DNA of 64,000 bases from Bacteroidales bacterium (GTDB lineage: Bacteria; Bacteroidota; Bacteroidia; Bacteroidales; FEN-979). Made by a program: the position numbers and the translations under genes. Position 1 is the stretch's first letter. Each line of letters begins with the position of its first letter. Positions 1 to 8,627 of this stretch are shown here, in pieces. Under the pieces are notes generated by a model, which did no database searches, was not told the origin of the DNA, and saw nothing but the letters and a program-made list of their open reading frames with translations. The stretch spans positions 1 to 64,000 of the forward strand of contig JAUXWT010000037.1 of NCBI GenBank assembly GCA_030681475.1, read 5' to 3'.

Positions 1-81
1 GGAATTTCGATTGCCGGTCTTTGTCAAGTTATTAAGAAACTCACGTTCTTTTGATTTTAGTTTTAATATTAACTTTGTCAT
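1..81 (-). CDS. IS630-family transposase, N-terminal fragment running off the left edge
   Basis: An ATG at 81 on the minus strand opens a frame that stays open for 27 codons to the window edge. The peptide starts MTKLILKLKSKEREFLNN, then LTKTGNRNS. This resembles the beginning of IS630 transposases, where a short beta strand and an E-R-E-x-L helix precede the helix-turn-helix. A TATCTTTG -7 element lies upstream at 103-110, suiting a Bacteroidota gene. It is too short for a firm family call. Confidence 0.45.
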   Translation of the reverse strand, partial: MTKLILKLKSKEREFLNNLTKTGNRNS

Positions 82-102
82 GGCTTTGTGGTTTTTACTC
101 CA

Positions 103-110
103 CAAAGATA
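103..110 (-). promoter_or_regulatory. -7 promoter element of the IS630-like gene
   Basis: TATCTTTG on the minus strand matches the Bacteroidota TAnnTTTG -7 element, 22 bases before the ATG at 81. No good -33 TTTG was located. Confidence 0.45.
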
Positions 111-129
111 ATGTTAAATTATTAATTTG

Positions 130-786
130 TCAAGACACTAGGTTTCCCTGGTTTCCTTTCAATGCCAGCACATAATCCGCTCCTTTTTCACGAATCTGAT
201 GAGCTATGTTTTTCTGGCATCCCATGGCATCAATGGTTATGATACATCCGGTGATGTCCAATATTTTCAACAATAGCGGGATGGCCGTGATCTCGTTTGA
301 TTTTTCATTGCACTTGCGTTGCCCTAAAATCATGCCACTTTTGACCGATAATGCACTGACCATGTGAATGGCTTTGTTTGCTTTGCATTTATCTTCTGAT
401 TTCCGAATGGTCTTACCATCAATGGGTATAATATCCGGATCGTCTTTATCTTGCCGGATAGGCAACTGGTGCAAATAGTCGCTGATCCAGTCCACGAAAC
501 ATTGTTCAAATTCTTTCGGGTCAATCGCACACAATATCCGGTTAAAGGTATCATGGGAAGGAATGCCTCCGGGCAGGGTCAGGAATGTCATTAACCATTT
601 ACGTTTCGTTTTGGCATAGTCGTTAATTTCAATAAAGTCTTCTGCGCCTGATATGATGGCCAATACGCAGATAAACAAAATCTCGGACAAGGGATGGATG
701 ACTTTCCATGATTGCCTGGGATCACTGATTTGCGAAAAATGATAGTCAAAATTATCATATGCCTTTTTACTGTTAGTATCTTCCAT
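130..786 (-). pseudogene. ISAs1-family transposase, truncated by IS630 insertion
   Basis: This is the N-terminal 216 residues of an ISAs1-type (H-repeat-associated) DDE transposase, of about 370 in the family. Visible marks are the N-terminal SDPR and PSHDTFNR segments, the first catalytic aspartate D123 in PIDGKTIRKS, the second D186 in TIDAMGCQ, and VLALKGNQGNL. The family continues after KGNQ with a helix and the third acidic residue, which is absent here. The last two residues (VS) and the stop codon come from the inserted IS630 end. The protein cannot be an active transposase. A TATCTTTG element upstream (823-830, minus) would drive it. Confidence 0.9.
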
Positions 787-821
787 GAAAAAGTAAGTTT
801 ATAAATGTAATATATATAATG

Positions 822-851
822 ACAAAGATAAGCAATGTTTATTATCTTTGT
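822..851. promoter_or_regulatory. Perfect inverted repeat carrying two divergent -7 elements
   Basis: ACAAAGATAA (822-831) and its exact complement TTATCTTTGT (842-851) flank a 10-base spacer. Each arm contains TATCTTTG, one facing the ISAs1 gene (minus, 823-830) and one facing the HTH fragment at 872 (plus, 843-850). It is a symmetric divergent promoter, possibly formed from IS ends. Confidence 0.5.
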
Positions 852-871
852 ACTGTTTATAAAAATATTTT

Positions 872-1309
872 ATGGAATTTAATAAAGTTGGTAAACCAGT
901 TGATATATCAGGAATAAATGTTCAGGAACTGGAACAATGGCTCAATATGAACCCAACGAAAATGACCGTATTAAAATGTCAGACAATAATTGCTCTTAGC
1001 AGAGGCGTGGGTATGAACAAGGTCTGTGAAGTGGTGGGTGTTACCCGTGAAACCGTCAGAATATGGAAAGGGCAACTACGGATGGAGGGATTGGGGGGAA
1101 TCCTAAAAAAAGGAAAGGTCGGTAAACGCTCCCGGTTAACTCCCGAGAAACAATCCCAACTAAAGGCATTGTTAAAGAAATCTCCAAAAAAAACCGGATA
1201 TGCCTCTAAAAAATGGACCGGCAATTTGGTCAAGGACTACGCCCTACAGTACTGGGAACTTTCTATCAGCCTTCGTACCGCTAACCTCTGGATGAAATTA
1301 GCTCAATGA
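872..1309 (+). pseudogene. IS630-family transposase, N-terminal helix-turn-helix part only
   Basis: The 145 residues form the DNA-binding half of an IS630 transposase. A helix-turn-helix lies near residues 45-75 (MNKVCEVVGVTRETVRIWK), then a basic linker, then a second winged-helix unit ending in the usual SLRTANLWMKLA. The DDE catalytic half should follow but the frame stops and fabI begins 6 bases on, facing the other way. It is either an ORFA of a frameshifted IS whose ORFB is gone or a truncated remnant. It differs from the IS630 start at 1-81, so two IS630 elements are represented here. Confidence 0.75.
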
Positions 1310-1314
1310 TTTTT

Positions 1315-2163
1315 TCATGCGTTTGCCCTGTCCTCATCATCCTCCAGGCATTTGTTGTACTGTGTCATTGCTTTCAGGCTCATGGCCATGCTTGAAAAAC
1401 CACCATCATGATATATGTTCTGCATGGTTACCTTTCTTGACAGGTCAGAAAAGAGAACGATCGAGAAATCAGCACATTCATCGGCGGTTGCATTGCCAAG
1501 GGGGGACATTCTTTCGGTAAAATCAAGCAGGCCATCAATCCCTTTGATTCCGCTTCCGGCGGTGGTACGTGTTGGAGATTGCGATATGGTGTTGATCCGA
1601 ACATGTTTCTCCCGGCCGTAGATATATCCAAAACTGCGGGCAATGGACTCGAGCAGGGCTTTGGCATCTGCCATATCATTGTATCCGACCAGCGTTCTTT
1701 GTGCGGCAATATATGAAAGCGCCAGAACTGAGCCCCACTCATTGATGGCATCCATTTTTTTGGCTACCTGCAGCATCTTATGAAACGAAAGTGCCGAAAT
1801 ATCAATTGTTTTATGGAAATAATCGTAATCTATATCATCATAAACCTTTTGTTTTCTGACATTTAGCGACATACCTATCGAATGCAGCACAAAATCTATT
1901 TTCCCACCCAATACCTCCATAGACTGTGTGAAAACGTGTTCAAGGTCTTTAATGCTTGTTGCATCCGCAGGGATGACTTCAGCGTTGCATGTGGAGGCCA
2001 ATTGGTGAATCTCACCAAACCTGAGTGCGATCGGTGTATTGGAGAGCGTAAAAACTGCGCCCTCCTCATGTGCACGTGCGGCTATTTTCCACGCAATTGA
2101 TTTGTTATCCAGGGCGCCGAAAATAATTCCCTTTTTTCCCTTCAGAAGATTATTTGACATCAT
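1315..2163 (-). CDS. fabI: Enoyl-[acyl-carrier-protein] reductase (NADH), FabI
   Basis: FabI catalyses the last reduction of each fatty acid elongation cycle, trans-2-enoyl-ACP to acyl-ACP, in the cytoplasm. The 282-residue protein is an atypical short-chain dehydrogenase. It has the N-terminal GALDNKSIAW segment of FabI, HSIGMS at about 94-99, and the active-site set Y151, Y161 and K168 (YNDMADAK, Y-x6-K), corresponding to Y146/Y156/K163 of E. coli FabI. The start may be the first or second ATG (2163 or 2160). It lies 38 bases after recN at the end of the bamD-to-fabI operon. The last bases almost touch the IS630 remnant. Confidence 0.95.
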   Translation of the reverse strand: MMSNNLLKGKKGIIFGALDNKSIAWKIAARAHEEGAVFTLSNTPIALRFGEIHQLASTCNAEVIPADATSIKDLEHVFTQSMEVLGGKIDFVLHSIGMSLNVRKQKVYDDIDYDYFHKTIDISALSFHKMLQVAKKMDAINEWGSVLALSYIAAQRTLVGYNDMADAKALLESIARSFGYIYGREKHVRINTISQSPTRTTAGSGIKGIDGLLDFTERMSPLGNATADECADFSIVLFSDLSRKVTMQNIYHDGGFSSMAMSLKAMTQYNKCLEDDEDRANA

Positions 2164-2201
2164 GATTTCTCTTAAATTAAAAATTTAAATAACATTCCTA
2201 T

Positions 2202-3857
2202 TTAATTATTAAGCAATTCGTTAGCCGTGTTAATAGCTGATACTGTAACAGTTTCGTTGCTCAGCATCTTGGCTATTTCTTCCACTCGTTCGCTTGCTGA
2301 TAATTGTTTAATAAAAGTGGCTGTGGTCTGTTCGTTTTCCGATTTATATACCCAATAATGGTTATCTCCTTTGCCAGCGATCTGTGGCAGGTGCGTTATA
2401 GCAACAACTTGCATATTTCGCCCCATGCGTTTTAAGATATTGCCTACTTTTCCTGCAACCTCCCCGGAAACCCCGTTGTCAATTTCGTCAAAAATGATGG
2501 TGGGAAGCAGATTTTTCTGACTGATCATCGATTTGATTGATAACATCAGGCGTGACAATTCACCTCCCGAGGCGGTATTGGATAACTCTTTCAGTTCAAT
2601 TCCTCTATTGGCGCTGAATAAAAATTTCACTTTGTCGATACCATCCTTTGAAATTGAACCGGACTGCAATAATTCAATAGTGAACCGGGCAACCGTCATG
2701 CCTAATTTATTCATGGTGTCAGTTACCTCCTTTTCAAAATCAGAAACGACCATCTGTCTTTTCGATGAAAGTAATCCAGCCATCTCCAACAGTGAAGTCT
2801 CCAATTTTGTAATTTCTGCACGCAGGATTTTTATCTGTTCTTCCATTCCTGCTTCATCAGATACCCTTAATTCAATGTCCTGTTTGATTAACAACAGTTC
2901 TTCAATCGTTGAAACCTGGTGTTTTTTCATCAGGCGATACAGATAATCTATGCGTTGTGTTAATAGTTCGATCAATGGCGGATCAATGAACACCTTTTCC
3001 TCTATATTGTTCAATTCATTTGATAAATCCTTGATATCAATGTAGTTAATATTTAACCTGTCTGCCAGAATTTTGATTTCTGGTTTGTATTTAGCAACAC
3101 TGTTTAATGTATGTCCTGCTTCTGCCAGTTGTGCCAGGATATTAACATCGGAACCGGAAATTATTTGATTTATCTGGAAAAGGCTGCTTTTTATCTCTTC
3201 GGCATGGGTCAGTAAATCGAGTTGCTCTTCAAGTTCAGGTAATTCACCCGGTTTTAACTGGGCAACATTCAGCTCATCCAGCAAAAATTGAAAATAGTCC
3301 TTCTCTCCCGATGCCCTGGCCTCATTTTCCTCTATTACTGCAAGTTGCCTTTTCAGATCAATCAGCTTATAAAATCCGGTCCTGTAAGCGGAAACTTCAG
3401 CCTGAATACCTGCATAACTATCAATCACAGCCAACTGAAAATCAGAATCATTCAGCGTAATGATTGAATTTTGGGAATGAACATTCACGAGACGGTCACC
3501 CAGGTCTTTTAACATGATGAGGTTAACGGGTGTATCGTTAATGAAAGCGCGTGATTTCCCATTCTGGTTTATTTCCCTGCGCAGAATAATCGAGTTCTCA
3601 AAATCCAGCTCATGATCATTGAAAAAACCTTCAAGGTTATAACCGTTGATCATAAAAAGTCCTTCAATGATACACTTTCTTGATTTATCGAGAAGGATCC
3701 CGGAATCGGCCCTTTGTCCGAGTATCATGGACAGGGCGCCCAAAAGTATTGATTTTCCGGCGCCTGTCTCTCCGGTGATCACGGAGAAACCTTCGTTAAA
3801 GTCAATCTCCAGATCATGAATCAGGATGTAGTTTTTGATCGATAGTTTTAAAAGCAT
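2202..3857 (-). CDS. recN: DNA repair protein RecN
   Basis: RecN is an SMC-like ATPase that acts on double-strand breaks during recombinational repair. The 551 residues show the Walker A GETGAGKS (29-36), a long central coiled-coil region (about 150-370), the ABC-type signature ASGGELSRL, and the Walker B TIIFDEIDNGVSG, followed by a switch histidine in AITHLPQIA. Length and order of motifs match the family. It lies between porD (40-base gap) and fabI in one operon. Confidence 0.95.
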   Translation of the reverse strand: MLLKLSIKNYILIHDLEIDFNEGFSVITGETGAGKSILLGALSMILGQRADSGILLDKSRKCIIEGLFMINGYNLEGFFNDHELDFENSIILRREINQNGKSRAFINDTPVNLIMLKDLGDRLVNVHSQNSIITLNDSDFQLAVIDSYAGIQAEVSAYRTGFYKLIDLKRQLAVIEENEARASGEKDYFQFLLDELNVAQLKPGELPELEEQLDLLTHAEEIKSSLFQINQIISGSDVNILAQLAEAGHTLNSVAKYKPEIKILADRLNINYIDIKDLSNELNNIEEKVFIDPPLIELLTQRIDYLYRLMKKHQVSTIEELLLIKQDIELRVSDEAGMEEQIKILRAEITKLETSLLEMAGLLSSKRQMVVSDFEKEVTDTMNKLGMTVARFTIELLQSGSISKDGIDKVKFLFSANRGIELKELSNTASGGELSRLMLSIKSMISQKNLLPTIIFDEIDNGVSGEVAGKVGNILKRMGRNMQVVAITHLPQIAGKGDNHYWVYKSENEQTTATFIKQLSASERVEEIAKMLSNETVTVSAINTANELLNN

Positions 3858-3897
3858 CCGTTACCCATTTATTTTAAAACTGTGTAGCCGGCTGATG

Positions 3898-4812
3898 CTA
3901 TTTCGATTCCAGAATAGCCTGGTATTTCGAACTGTTTGCAGGATCTATTTCCTTTAATAAATTGGTGATATTTGTTTTTTCCATGGGAGCCACCCGCTGA
4001 TCAGCGTATATATTGACAAATTCATCGCGCTTGGCGTCAAAGATCAACTGCAGGGCATACAGGTTCGGTTTGGCATTATATAACTTCTGTAAAACTTCCA
4101 GGCTTTCCGATACGATATTCCTTCCCTGGTCAACCTTTTCATACATCTGATCAAGTCCGAGCCGGTGGAACCGATAGGAAAAATCCCTCAATTCTGAATT
4201 TGCAGAATTCATATAGTTATTAATAATCCAGTACCGGTTCTTGTCACTTTCATATGCCTTCCACCCGGGTTCTGAAGAGTTTTGAGCGGCGTTGACCACC
4301 TCTTGTGCTTTCTCAAAGTAAGGTGTACCACCGCTGGGGGAGAAAGAATCCATATAAAAACCAATTATGGTGTAAGAATAAAAGGCCAGAATTGAAGTGA
4401 GATTCGATGTAAACGTACCATCGGCATAATCAAGTGGCTGGTATTCAACATATCTGAACTGGATGTTTCTATCTACGGTGTTTAAAAGCACAGAGTTGTA
4501 TGCAGCATTCAAAACCGGACGACGGATTACCACGTTCATCGTACCACGAAAATCATCGGCACTGAGTCGCTCATTAATGGTTATCAACATGGTACATTCG
4601 ATCCTTTCCTCCTGCTTGAAGTTGAAAGTTGACCATTTGCGGTTATTCACAAACTCATAGACGGCGGTCTGCAATGTCTGAAATATCTTTTTATCCGTTC
4701 CCGACAATTTTGGGGTGCTGACGTTAATCATGCAGTTTAGTTCCTGTGAATGCAACCCGCTCGAGGAGAATACCAATAACAGGGTTATGAGAAATGCCGT
4801 TATTCTTGTCAT
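3898..4812 (-). CDS. porD: PorD-like type IX secretion-associated protein (DUF4835)
   Basis: The 304-residue protein has a clear signal peptide (hydrophobic residues 5-18, cleavage near SQE), so it is exported to the periplasm or outer membrane. Its sequence and its position between coaBC and recN match the Bacteroidota DUF4835/PorD family, linked to the type IX secretion system; the exact role is unclear. The ATG overlaps the stop of coaBC by four bases (ATGA), indicating translational coupling. T9SS use in this organism is supported by sorting domains on three peptidases in this window. The family name comes from memory of the gene order and sequence style, not a search. Confidence 0.8.
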   Translation of the reverse strand: MTRITAFLITLLLVFSSSGLHSQELNCMINVSTPKLSGTDKKIFQTLQTAVYEFVNNRKWSTFNFKQEERIECTMLITINERLSADDFRGTMNVVIRRPVLNAAYNSVLLNTVDRNIQFRYVEYQPLDYADGTFTSNLTSILAFYSYTIIGFYMDSFSPSGGTPYFEKAQEVVNAAQNSSEPGWKAYESDKNRYWIINNYMNSANSELRDFSYRFHRLGLDQMYEKVDQGRNIVSESLEVLQKLYNAKPNLYALQLIFDAKRDEFVNIYADQRVAPMEKTNITNLLKEIDPANSSKYQAILESK

Positions 4813-6017
4813 GGTTGAAAAGTTCTTTTTTTTATAATGAAGTCAATGATCTCCGCGGCAACCAGCGCTTTATTCTGCAATACTCCATGGAAGGCGGTTC
4901 CGGAACGGTCAATTATGCTGACTTTATTGGTTTCAACGCCAAATCCAGCCCCTTTGTCATTGAGGGAGTTGAGTACAATGTAGTCCAGGTTCTTGGCAAT
5001 CAATTTTTTCTTTGCGTTGTCAACTTCATGCTCTGTCTCCAGTGCAAATCCAACAAGGATTTGATTTTTCTTTTTTTGTTTCCCGATCTCAAGAAGTATA
5101 TCCGGTGTGGGTGATAGTTCGAGTTTGAGGGGGGATGTACTTTTTTTTAGTTTGATTTTGGATTTCTGAACTATGGTATAATCTGCAACGGCAGCTGCCA
5201 TGATCACGATCTCCGACTGCGGCGCTTCTTTCATGCAGGCCTGGTACATCTCTTCGGCTGATTCAACATTGATACGGTTTACACCGGGATGCTCTATTAC
5301 AAGGCTCGAGGGACCGGCAATCAATGTTACAGTAGCTCCTCTTCTTGCGGCTTCCTCAGCAAGTGAAAAACCCATTTTCCCTGTGGAGTAATTTCCGAGA
5401 TACCTGACCGGATCTATCTTTTCATGGGTCGGACCGGCCGTAATCAGGACTTTTTTTTTATTCAGATCCAGTTTTTGCGAAAAATAAGTTTTAATAATTT
5501 GCAGGATAGATTCCGGTTCTTCGAGACGGCCCGGGCCTGACAAACCACTTGCCAATTCGCCAACTTGTGGTTCAATGATGACATTCCCAAAACTCCGGAG
5601 GATATCGATATTGTTTTTGGTGGATGGATGCGCAAACATATCCAGGTCCATAGCGGGAGCAATAAAAACAGGACATTTAGCTGACAGATAAGCTGTAACA
5701 ACAAAATTGTCGGCTATGCCATGAGCCATTTTACCCAGCGTGTTGGCCGTTACCGGCGCAAATATCATCGCATCGGCCCATTGGCCAAGTTCGACATGGT
5801 TATTCCACTCTCCGTCATTTGCTTTGAATGGGTCAACAATTACAGGATGTTGTGAAAGCGTGGCTAATGTCAGCGGGGTAACAAAATCTTTTGCTACAGG
5901 GGTCATGATTACACGCACATCCACCCCTTCCTTTATGAGAATTCTGACCAGGAATGGGATTTTGTAGGCTGCAATGCTACCGGTTATTCCAACAACAATT
6001 TTTTTCCCCTTCAACAT
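4809..6017 (-). CDS. coaBC: Bifunctional phosphopantothenoylcysteine decarboxylase/phosphopantothenate-cysteine ligase
   Basis: CoaBC carries out two steps of coenzyme A synthesis: joining cysteine to 4'-phosphopantothenate, then decarboxylation. The N-terminal flavoprotein half (about 1-180) begins KIVVGITGSIAAYK and contains FIAPAMDLDM. The C-terminal ligase half begins KKVLITAGPTHEKIDPVRYL with the nucleotide and dimer motif NYSTGKMGF, and contains AAAVADY. The 402 residues are the usual length. It overlaps porD by four bases and lies 18 bases after rpoZ. Confidence 0.95.
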   Translation of the reverse strand: MLKGKKIVVGITGSIAAYKIPFLVRILIKEGVDVRVIMTPVAKDFVTPLTLATLSQHPVIVDPFKANDGEWNNHVELGQWADAMIFAPVTANTLGKMAHGIADNFVVTAYLSAKCPVFIAPAMDLDMFAHPSTKNNIDILRSFGNVIIEPQVGELASGLSGPGRLEEPESILQIIKTYFSQKLDLNKKKVLITAGPTHEKIDPVRYLGNYSTGKMGFSLAEEAARRGATVTLIAGPSSLVIEHPGVNRINVESAEEMYQACMKEAPQSEIVIMAAAVADYTIVQKSKIKLKKSTSPLKLELSPTPDILLEIGKQKKKNQILVGFALETEHEVDNAKKKLIAKNLDYIVLNSLNDKGAGFGVETNKVSIIDRSGTAFHGVLQNKALVAAEIIDFIIKKRTFQP

Positions 6018-6035
6018 GGCAAGTCGAGGTTAAAG

Positions 6036-6377
6036 TTAAAAGTCTTCAGGACGCTCCTTATGAGGATTACGGAAGTAGATTTCACGGTTCAAATATTCAT
6101 GAACTGCGATCAGGGTGGGTTTTGGAAGCTGTTCATAATACTTGGCTATCTCAATCTGCTCACGATTTTCGAAAATCTCTTCAAGATTATCCGTGGTAGT
6201 TGCAAATTCGGCTAACTTCTGGTTAAGTTCTTCCTTAATTTCGAGGCCGATCTGGTTTGCACGCTTCGAGATCACCGCAACGGTTTCATACATATTGTGC
6301 GTTCCGTCTGTAAAGTCTTCAATATTTCGGGTAACTGCGTTAACATCCGTTTTTACTTTCTTATAATCCATGGTCAA
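6036..6377 (-). CDS. rpoZ: DNA-directed RNA polymerase omega subunit (Bacteroidota type)
   Basis: This is a 113-residue protein with the omega core NMYETVAVISKRANQIGLEIK and the Bacteroidota extension ending in YLNREIYFRNPHKERPEDF. Omega helps fold and assemble the beta' subunit. It sits between bamD and coaBC (18-base gap to coaBC, 14 to bamD), an order common in Bacteroidota. The start could be the first ATG or the second (MDYKK) two codons later. Confidence 0.9.
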   Translation of the reverse strand: MTMDYKKVKTDVNAVTRNIEDFTDGTHNMYETVAVISKRANQIGLEIKEELNQKLAEFATTTDNLEEIFENREQIEIAKYYEQLPKPTLIAVHEYLNREIYFRNPHKERPEDF

Positions 6378-6391
6378 CTTATTGGGTTAAA

Positions 6392-7231
6392 TTATTGAAT
6401 TTCAGTGTTTTTCTGTTTTTTTTTCTTTTCGGGCTTATTGAAAGATTCCAGCTCTGATCGCGATTTTTCCTTTAAACCATTGGCCTCGGCCAGGAATTTA
6501 CTGTTGGGAAATTGAGTGATAAACTCTGCATAGGCAGTGATGGCCTTGGTGTATCTTTCCTTTTGTTTACCGGTGATACTCTGCTGGGCGAATTTGTGAT
6601 AGGATTTCAAGATGAGAAATAGTATTTCTTCCTTATGTGGCGTATCCGGGAAATCTTTCAATATATTATTCAACATGGTAATAGATGCAGTATAATCGTA
6701 CATCCTGTAATACAATTTTGCAATCCGATAATCCTTCATTTCAAGCTTTAGCCTGAGTTTATCAATCAGGTCATTACATTCAGATACCCGTTTGCTTGTG
6801 GGATAGGTATTGACAAACAACTGCAGATCCTTCAGCGCCTCGTATGTAACTGTTTGGTCGAGGGTAAATTCGGGGGAACTAAGATAATTGCAATACGCAC
6901 TCATGAACAAACATTCTTCCGCTTCCTCCGTATTCGGATAAGTTGTCGAATACCGCTTGAAATAGTAGGATGCAAGGGTATAATCTTTCTGGTTGTAATA
7001 GCAATAAGCGTAATAATAGGCAATCTTCTGGGCTTTATCAGTAGCACGCATGATTCCTGTGACCTGATCAAAAAGCTGAAGTGCCCGGGAATAATCTTTT
7101 TGATTATATAATTTGACTGCGGCCTCATATTTTTCATCGACTGTACCCTTCTTGACAATTTTTTGAAATTTACAAGCCGAAAGGGAGAGTAACAGACTGA
7201 AAGCAAGTAAATAAATGGCCTTATATTTCAT
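6392..7231 (-). CDS. bamD: Outer membrane protein assembly factor BamD
   Basis: BamD is the lipoprotein partner of BamA that helps insert beta-barrel proteins into the outer membrane. The 279 residues start with a lipoprotein signal (LLLSLSAC, lipidation at C20), followed by tetratricopeptide-type helices with repeated Y-x-A-x-x-x-Y patterns (YEAAVKLYNQKDYSRAL; KIAYYYAYCYYNQKDY). The tail is lysine-rich (KPEKKKKQK). It is the first gene of the operon that runs to fabI. The -7 element ends 5 bases before the ATG, so the message may be nearly leaderless. Confidence 0.9.
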   Translation of the reverse strand: MKYKAIYLLAFSLLLSLSACKFQKIVKKGTVDEKYEAAVKLYNQKDYSRALQLFDQVTGIMRATDKAQKIAYYYAYCYYNQKDYTLASYYFKRYSTTYPNTEEAEECLFMSAYCNYLSSPEFTLDQTVTYEALKDLQLFVNTYPTSKRVSECNDLIDKLRLKLEMKDYRIAKLYYRMYDYTASITMLNNILKDFPDTPHKEEILFLILKSYHKFAQQSITGKQKERYTKAITAYAEFITQFPNSKFLAEANGLKEKSRSELESFNKPEKKKKQKNTEIQ

Positions 7232-7235
7232 GGCG

Positions 7236-7243
7236 CAAAATTA
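7236..7243 (-). promoter_or_regulatory. -7 element for the bamD-rpoZ-coaBC-porD-recN-fabI operon
   Basis: TAATTTTG on the minus strand matches TAnnTTTG. It lies only 5 bases before the bamD ATG, implying a leader of a few bases at most. Confidence 0.55.
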
Positions 7244-7317
7244 CAACTTAATACCGAAAAATCATAATATAAACTGGTACTAACGGTTATGGGTGTGAAA
7301 AAGTATTTGTTTTTTGG

Positions 7318-7325
7318 TACTTTTG
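7318..7325 (+). promoter_or_regulatory. -7 element for the alpha-oxoamine synthase gene
   Basis: TACTTTTG matches the TAnnTTTG consensus and lies 47 bases before the GTG start at 7372. It diverges from the bamD promoter. Confidence 0.5.
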
Positions 7326-7371
7326 CAGGCTGTGAATCAAATTACAATCATATAACTTAACTCAATAAAAC

Positions 7372-8625
7372 GTGGATATTTTCGACAAAGTTGCCAGCAA
7401 TATGGGACCTCTTGGTCAATATGCTGATCAGGGCTATGGTTATTTCTCCTTTCCCAAATTGGAAGGTGATATTTCAAACCACATGTATTTCAGGGGAAAA
7501 CCGGTTATTGTTTGGAGTCTGAACAATTATCTGGGTTTGGCAAATCACCCGGAAGTCAGGCAGGCCGACACAGAGGCATCCGAACGGTTTGGGCTTGCAG
7601 CGCCGATGGGAGCACGCATGATGTCTGGCCAAACGAGTTATCATCAGCAATTAGAGCAGGAACTCGCTGCTTTTGAAAGAAAAGAGTCAGCCTACCTTTT
7701 GAATTACGGGTACATGGGTATGGTATCCATCATCGATGCCATGCTCGATCGTCATGATGTTGTCGTATATGATTCAGAATCACATGCATGTATCCTCGAT
7801 GGACTTCGGCTGCATATCGGCAAGCGATTTGTATATCCACACAATGACCTGGAGAAGTTCGAAAGCCAGATCAAACATGCAAAGAAAGTGGCGGATTCCT
7901 CGGGAGGTGGAATACTTGTCATTACCGAAGGAGTATTCGGGATGCCCGGTGATCTGGGTAATCTGAAGGGAATTCTTCAATTCAAGGAAAAATATGGTTT
8001 TCGTCTGCTGGTCGATGATGCGCATGGATTTGGAACTATGGGTAACACCGGAGCAGGGACCAGTGAGGAGCAGGATGTCATGGATGGCGTGGATGTCTAT
8101 TTTGGAACCTTTGCGAAGGCAATGGCTGGCATCGGCGCTTTTGTGGCCAGTGAAAAACGCATTATTAAATCGCTTACCTTTAACATGAGGTCACAGATAT
8201 ATGCGAAATCATTACCACTTCCGATGGTTGTGGGTTCATTGAAACGCCTCGACATGATCCGGACCCATCCTGAACTGCGTGAAAAACTCTGGACGATTGT
8301 AAATGCGCTGCAATCAGGATTACGCGCAAATGGGTTTGACATCGGGCACACGCAATCACCTGTCACACCTGTATTTTTAAAGGGCGGTGTGATCGAAGTA
8401 ACACAAGTTATAACGGATCTGCGTGAAAATTTCGGAATCTTTTGCTCGGGAGTCATTTACCCTGTGGTACCTAAAGGTGTCATCATGATCAGACTGATTC
8501 CAACAGCATCTCATACCCTTGAGGATGTCAATATTACAATCAGTGCGTTTGCCGAAGTCAGAAAAAATCTTGACTCAGGTAAGTATGCTTCAGGCGGTAT
8601 ACCACCCCTGGCCGATAAATTTTAA
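7372..8625 (+). CDS. PLP-dependent alpha-oxoamine synthase (serine palmitoyltransferase/KBL/CapA-like)
   Basis: This is a 417-residue fold-type I PLP enzyme that condenses an amino acid with an acyl-CoA or acyl-ACP. Motifs are WSLNNYLGLANHPE, the AAPMGARMMSGQT substrate loop, DSESHACILDG, and the cofactor aspartate and histidine in LLVDDAHGFGTMG. GTFAKAMAGIG carries the Schiff-base lysine. Bacteroidota homologues include serine palmitoyltransferases and the cysteate acyltransferase of sulfonolipid synthesis; 2-amino-3-ketobutyrate ligase is another option. Sequence alone does not decide the substrate. The start is GTG. A membrane protein follows after 2 bases, which would suit a lipid product. 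Confidence 0.85.
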   Translation: MDIFDKVASNMGPLGQYADQGYGYFSFPKLEGDISNHMYFRGKPVIVWSLNNYLGLANHPEVRQADTEASERFGLAAPMGARMMSGQTSYHQQLEQELAAFERKESAYLLNYGYMGMVSIIDAMLDRHDVVVYDSESHACILDGLRLHIGKRFVYPHNDLEKFESQIKHAKKVADSSGGGILVITEGVFGMPGDLGNLKGILQFKEKYGFRLLVDDAHGFGTMGNTGAGTSEEQDVMDGVDVYFGTFAKAMAGIGAFVASEKRIIKSLTFNMRSQIYAKSLPLPMVVGSLKRLDMIRTHPELREKLWTIVNALQSGLRANGFDIGHTQSPVTPVFLKGGVIEVTQVITDLRENFGIFCSGVIYPVVPKGVIMIRLIPTASHTLEDVNITISAFAEVRKNLDSGKYASGGIPPLADKF

Positions 8626-8627
8626 TA

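Larger units (their letters stand above)
1..140 (-). mobile_element. End of an IS630-type insertion sequence, cut by the window edge
   Basis: The ISAs1 transposase reading frame to the right stops matching its family exactly at a TA dinucleotide (139-140). From there leftwards the sequence is unrelated and AT-rich, and contains a promoter and the start of an IS630-like reading frame. IS630/Tc1 elements insert at TA, so the terminal repeat should begin at about 138 on the minus strand (GTGTCTTGACAAATT). The other end and any TA duplicate lie outside the window. The boundary is an inference from the reading-frame break. Confidence 0.55.
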
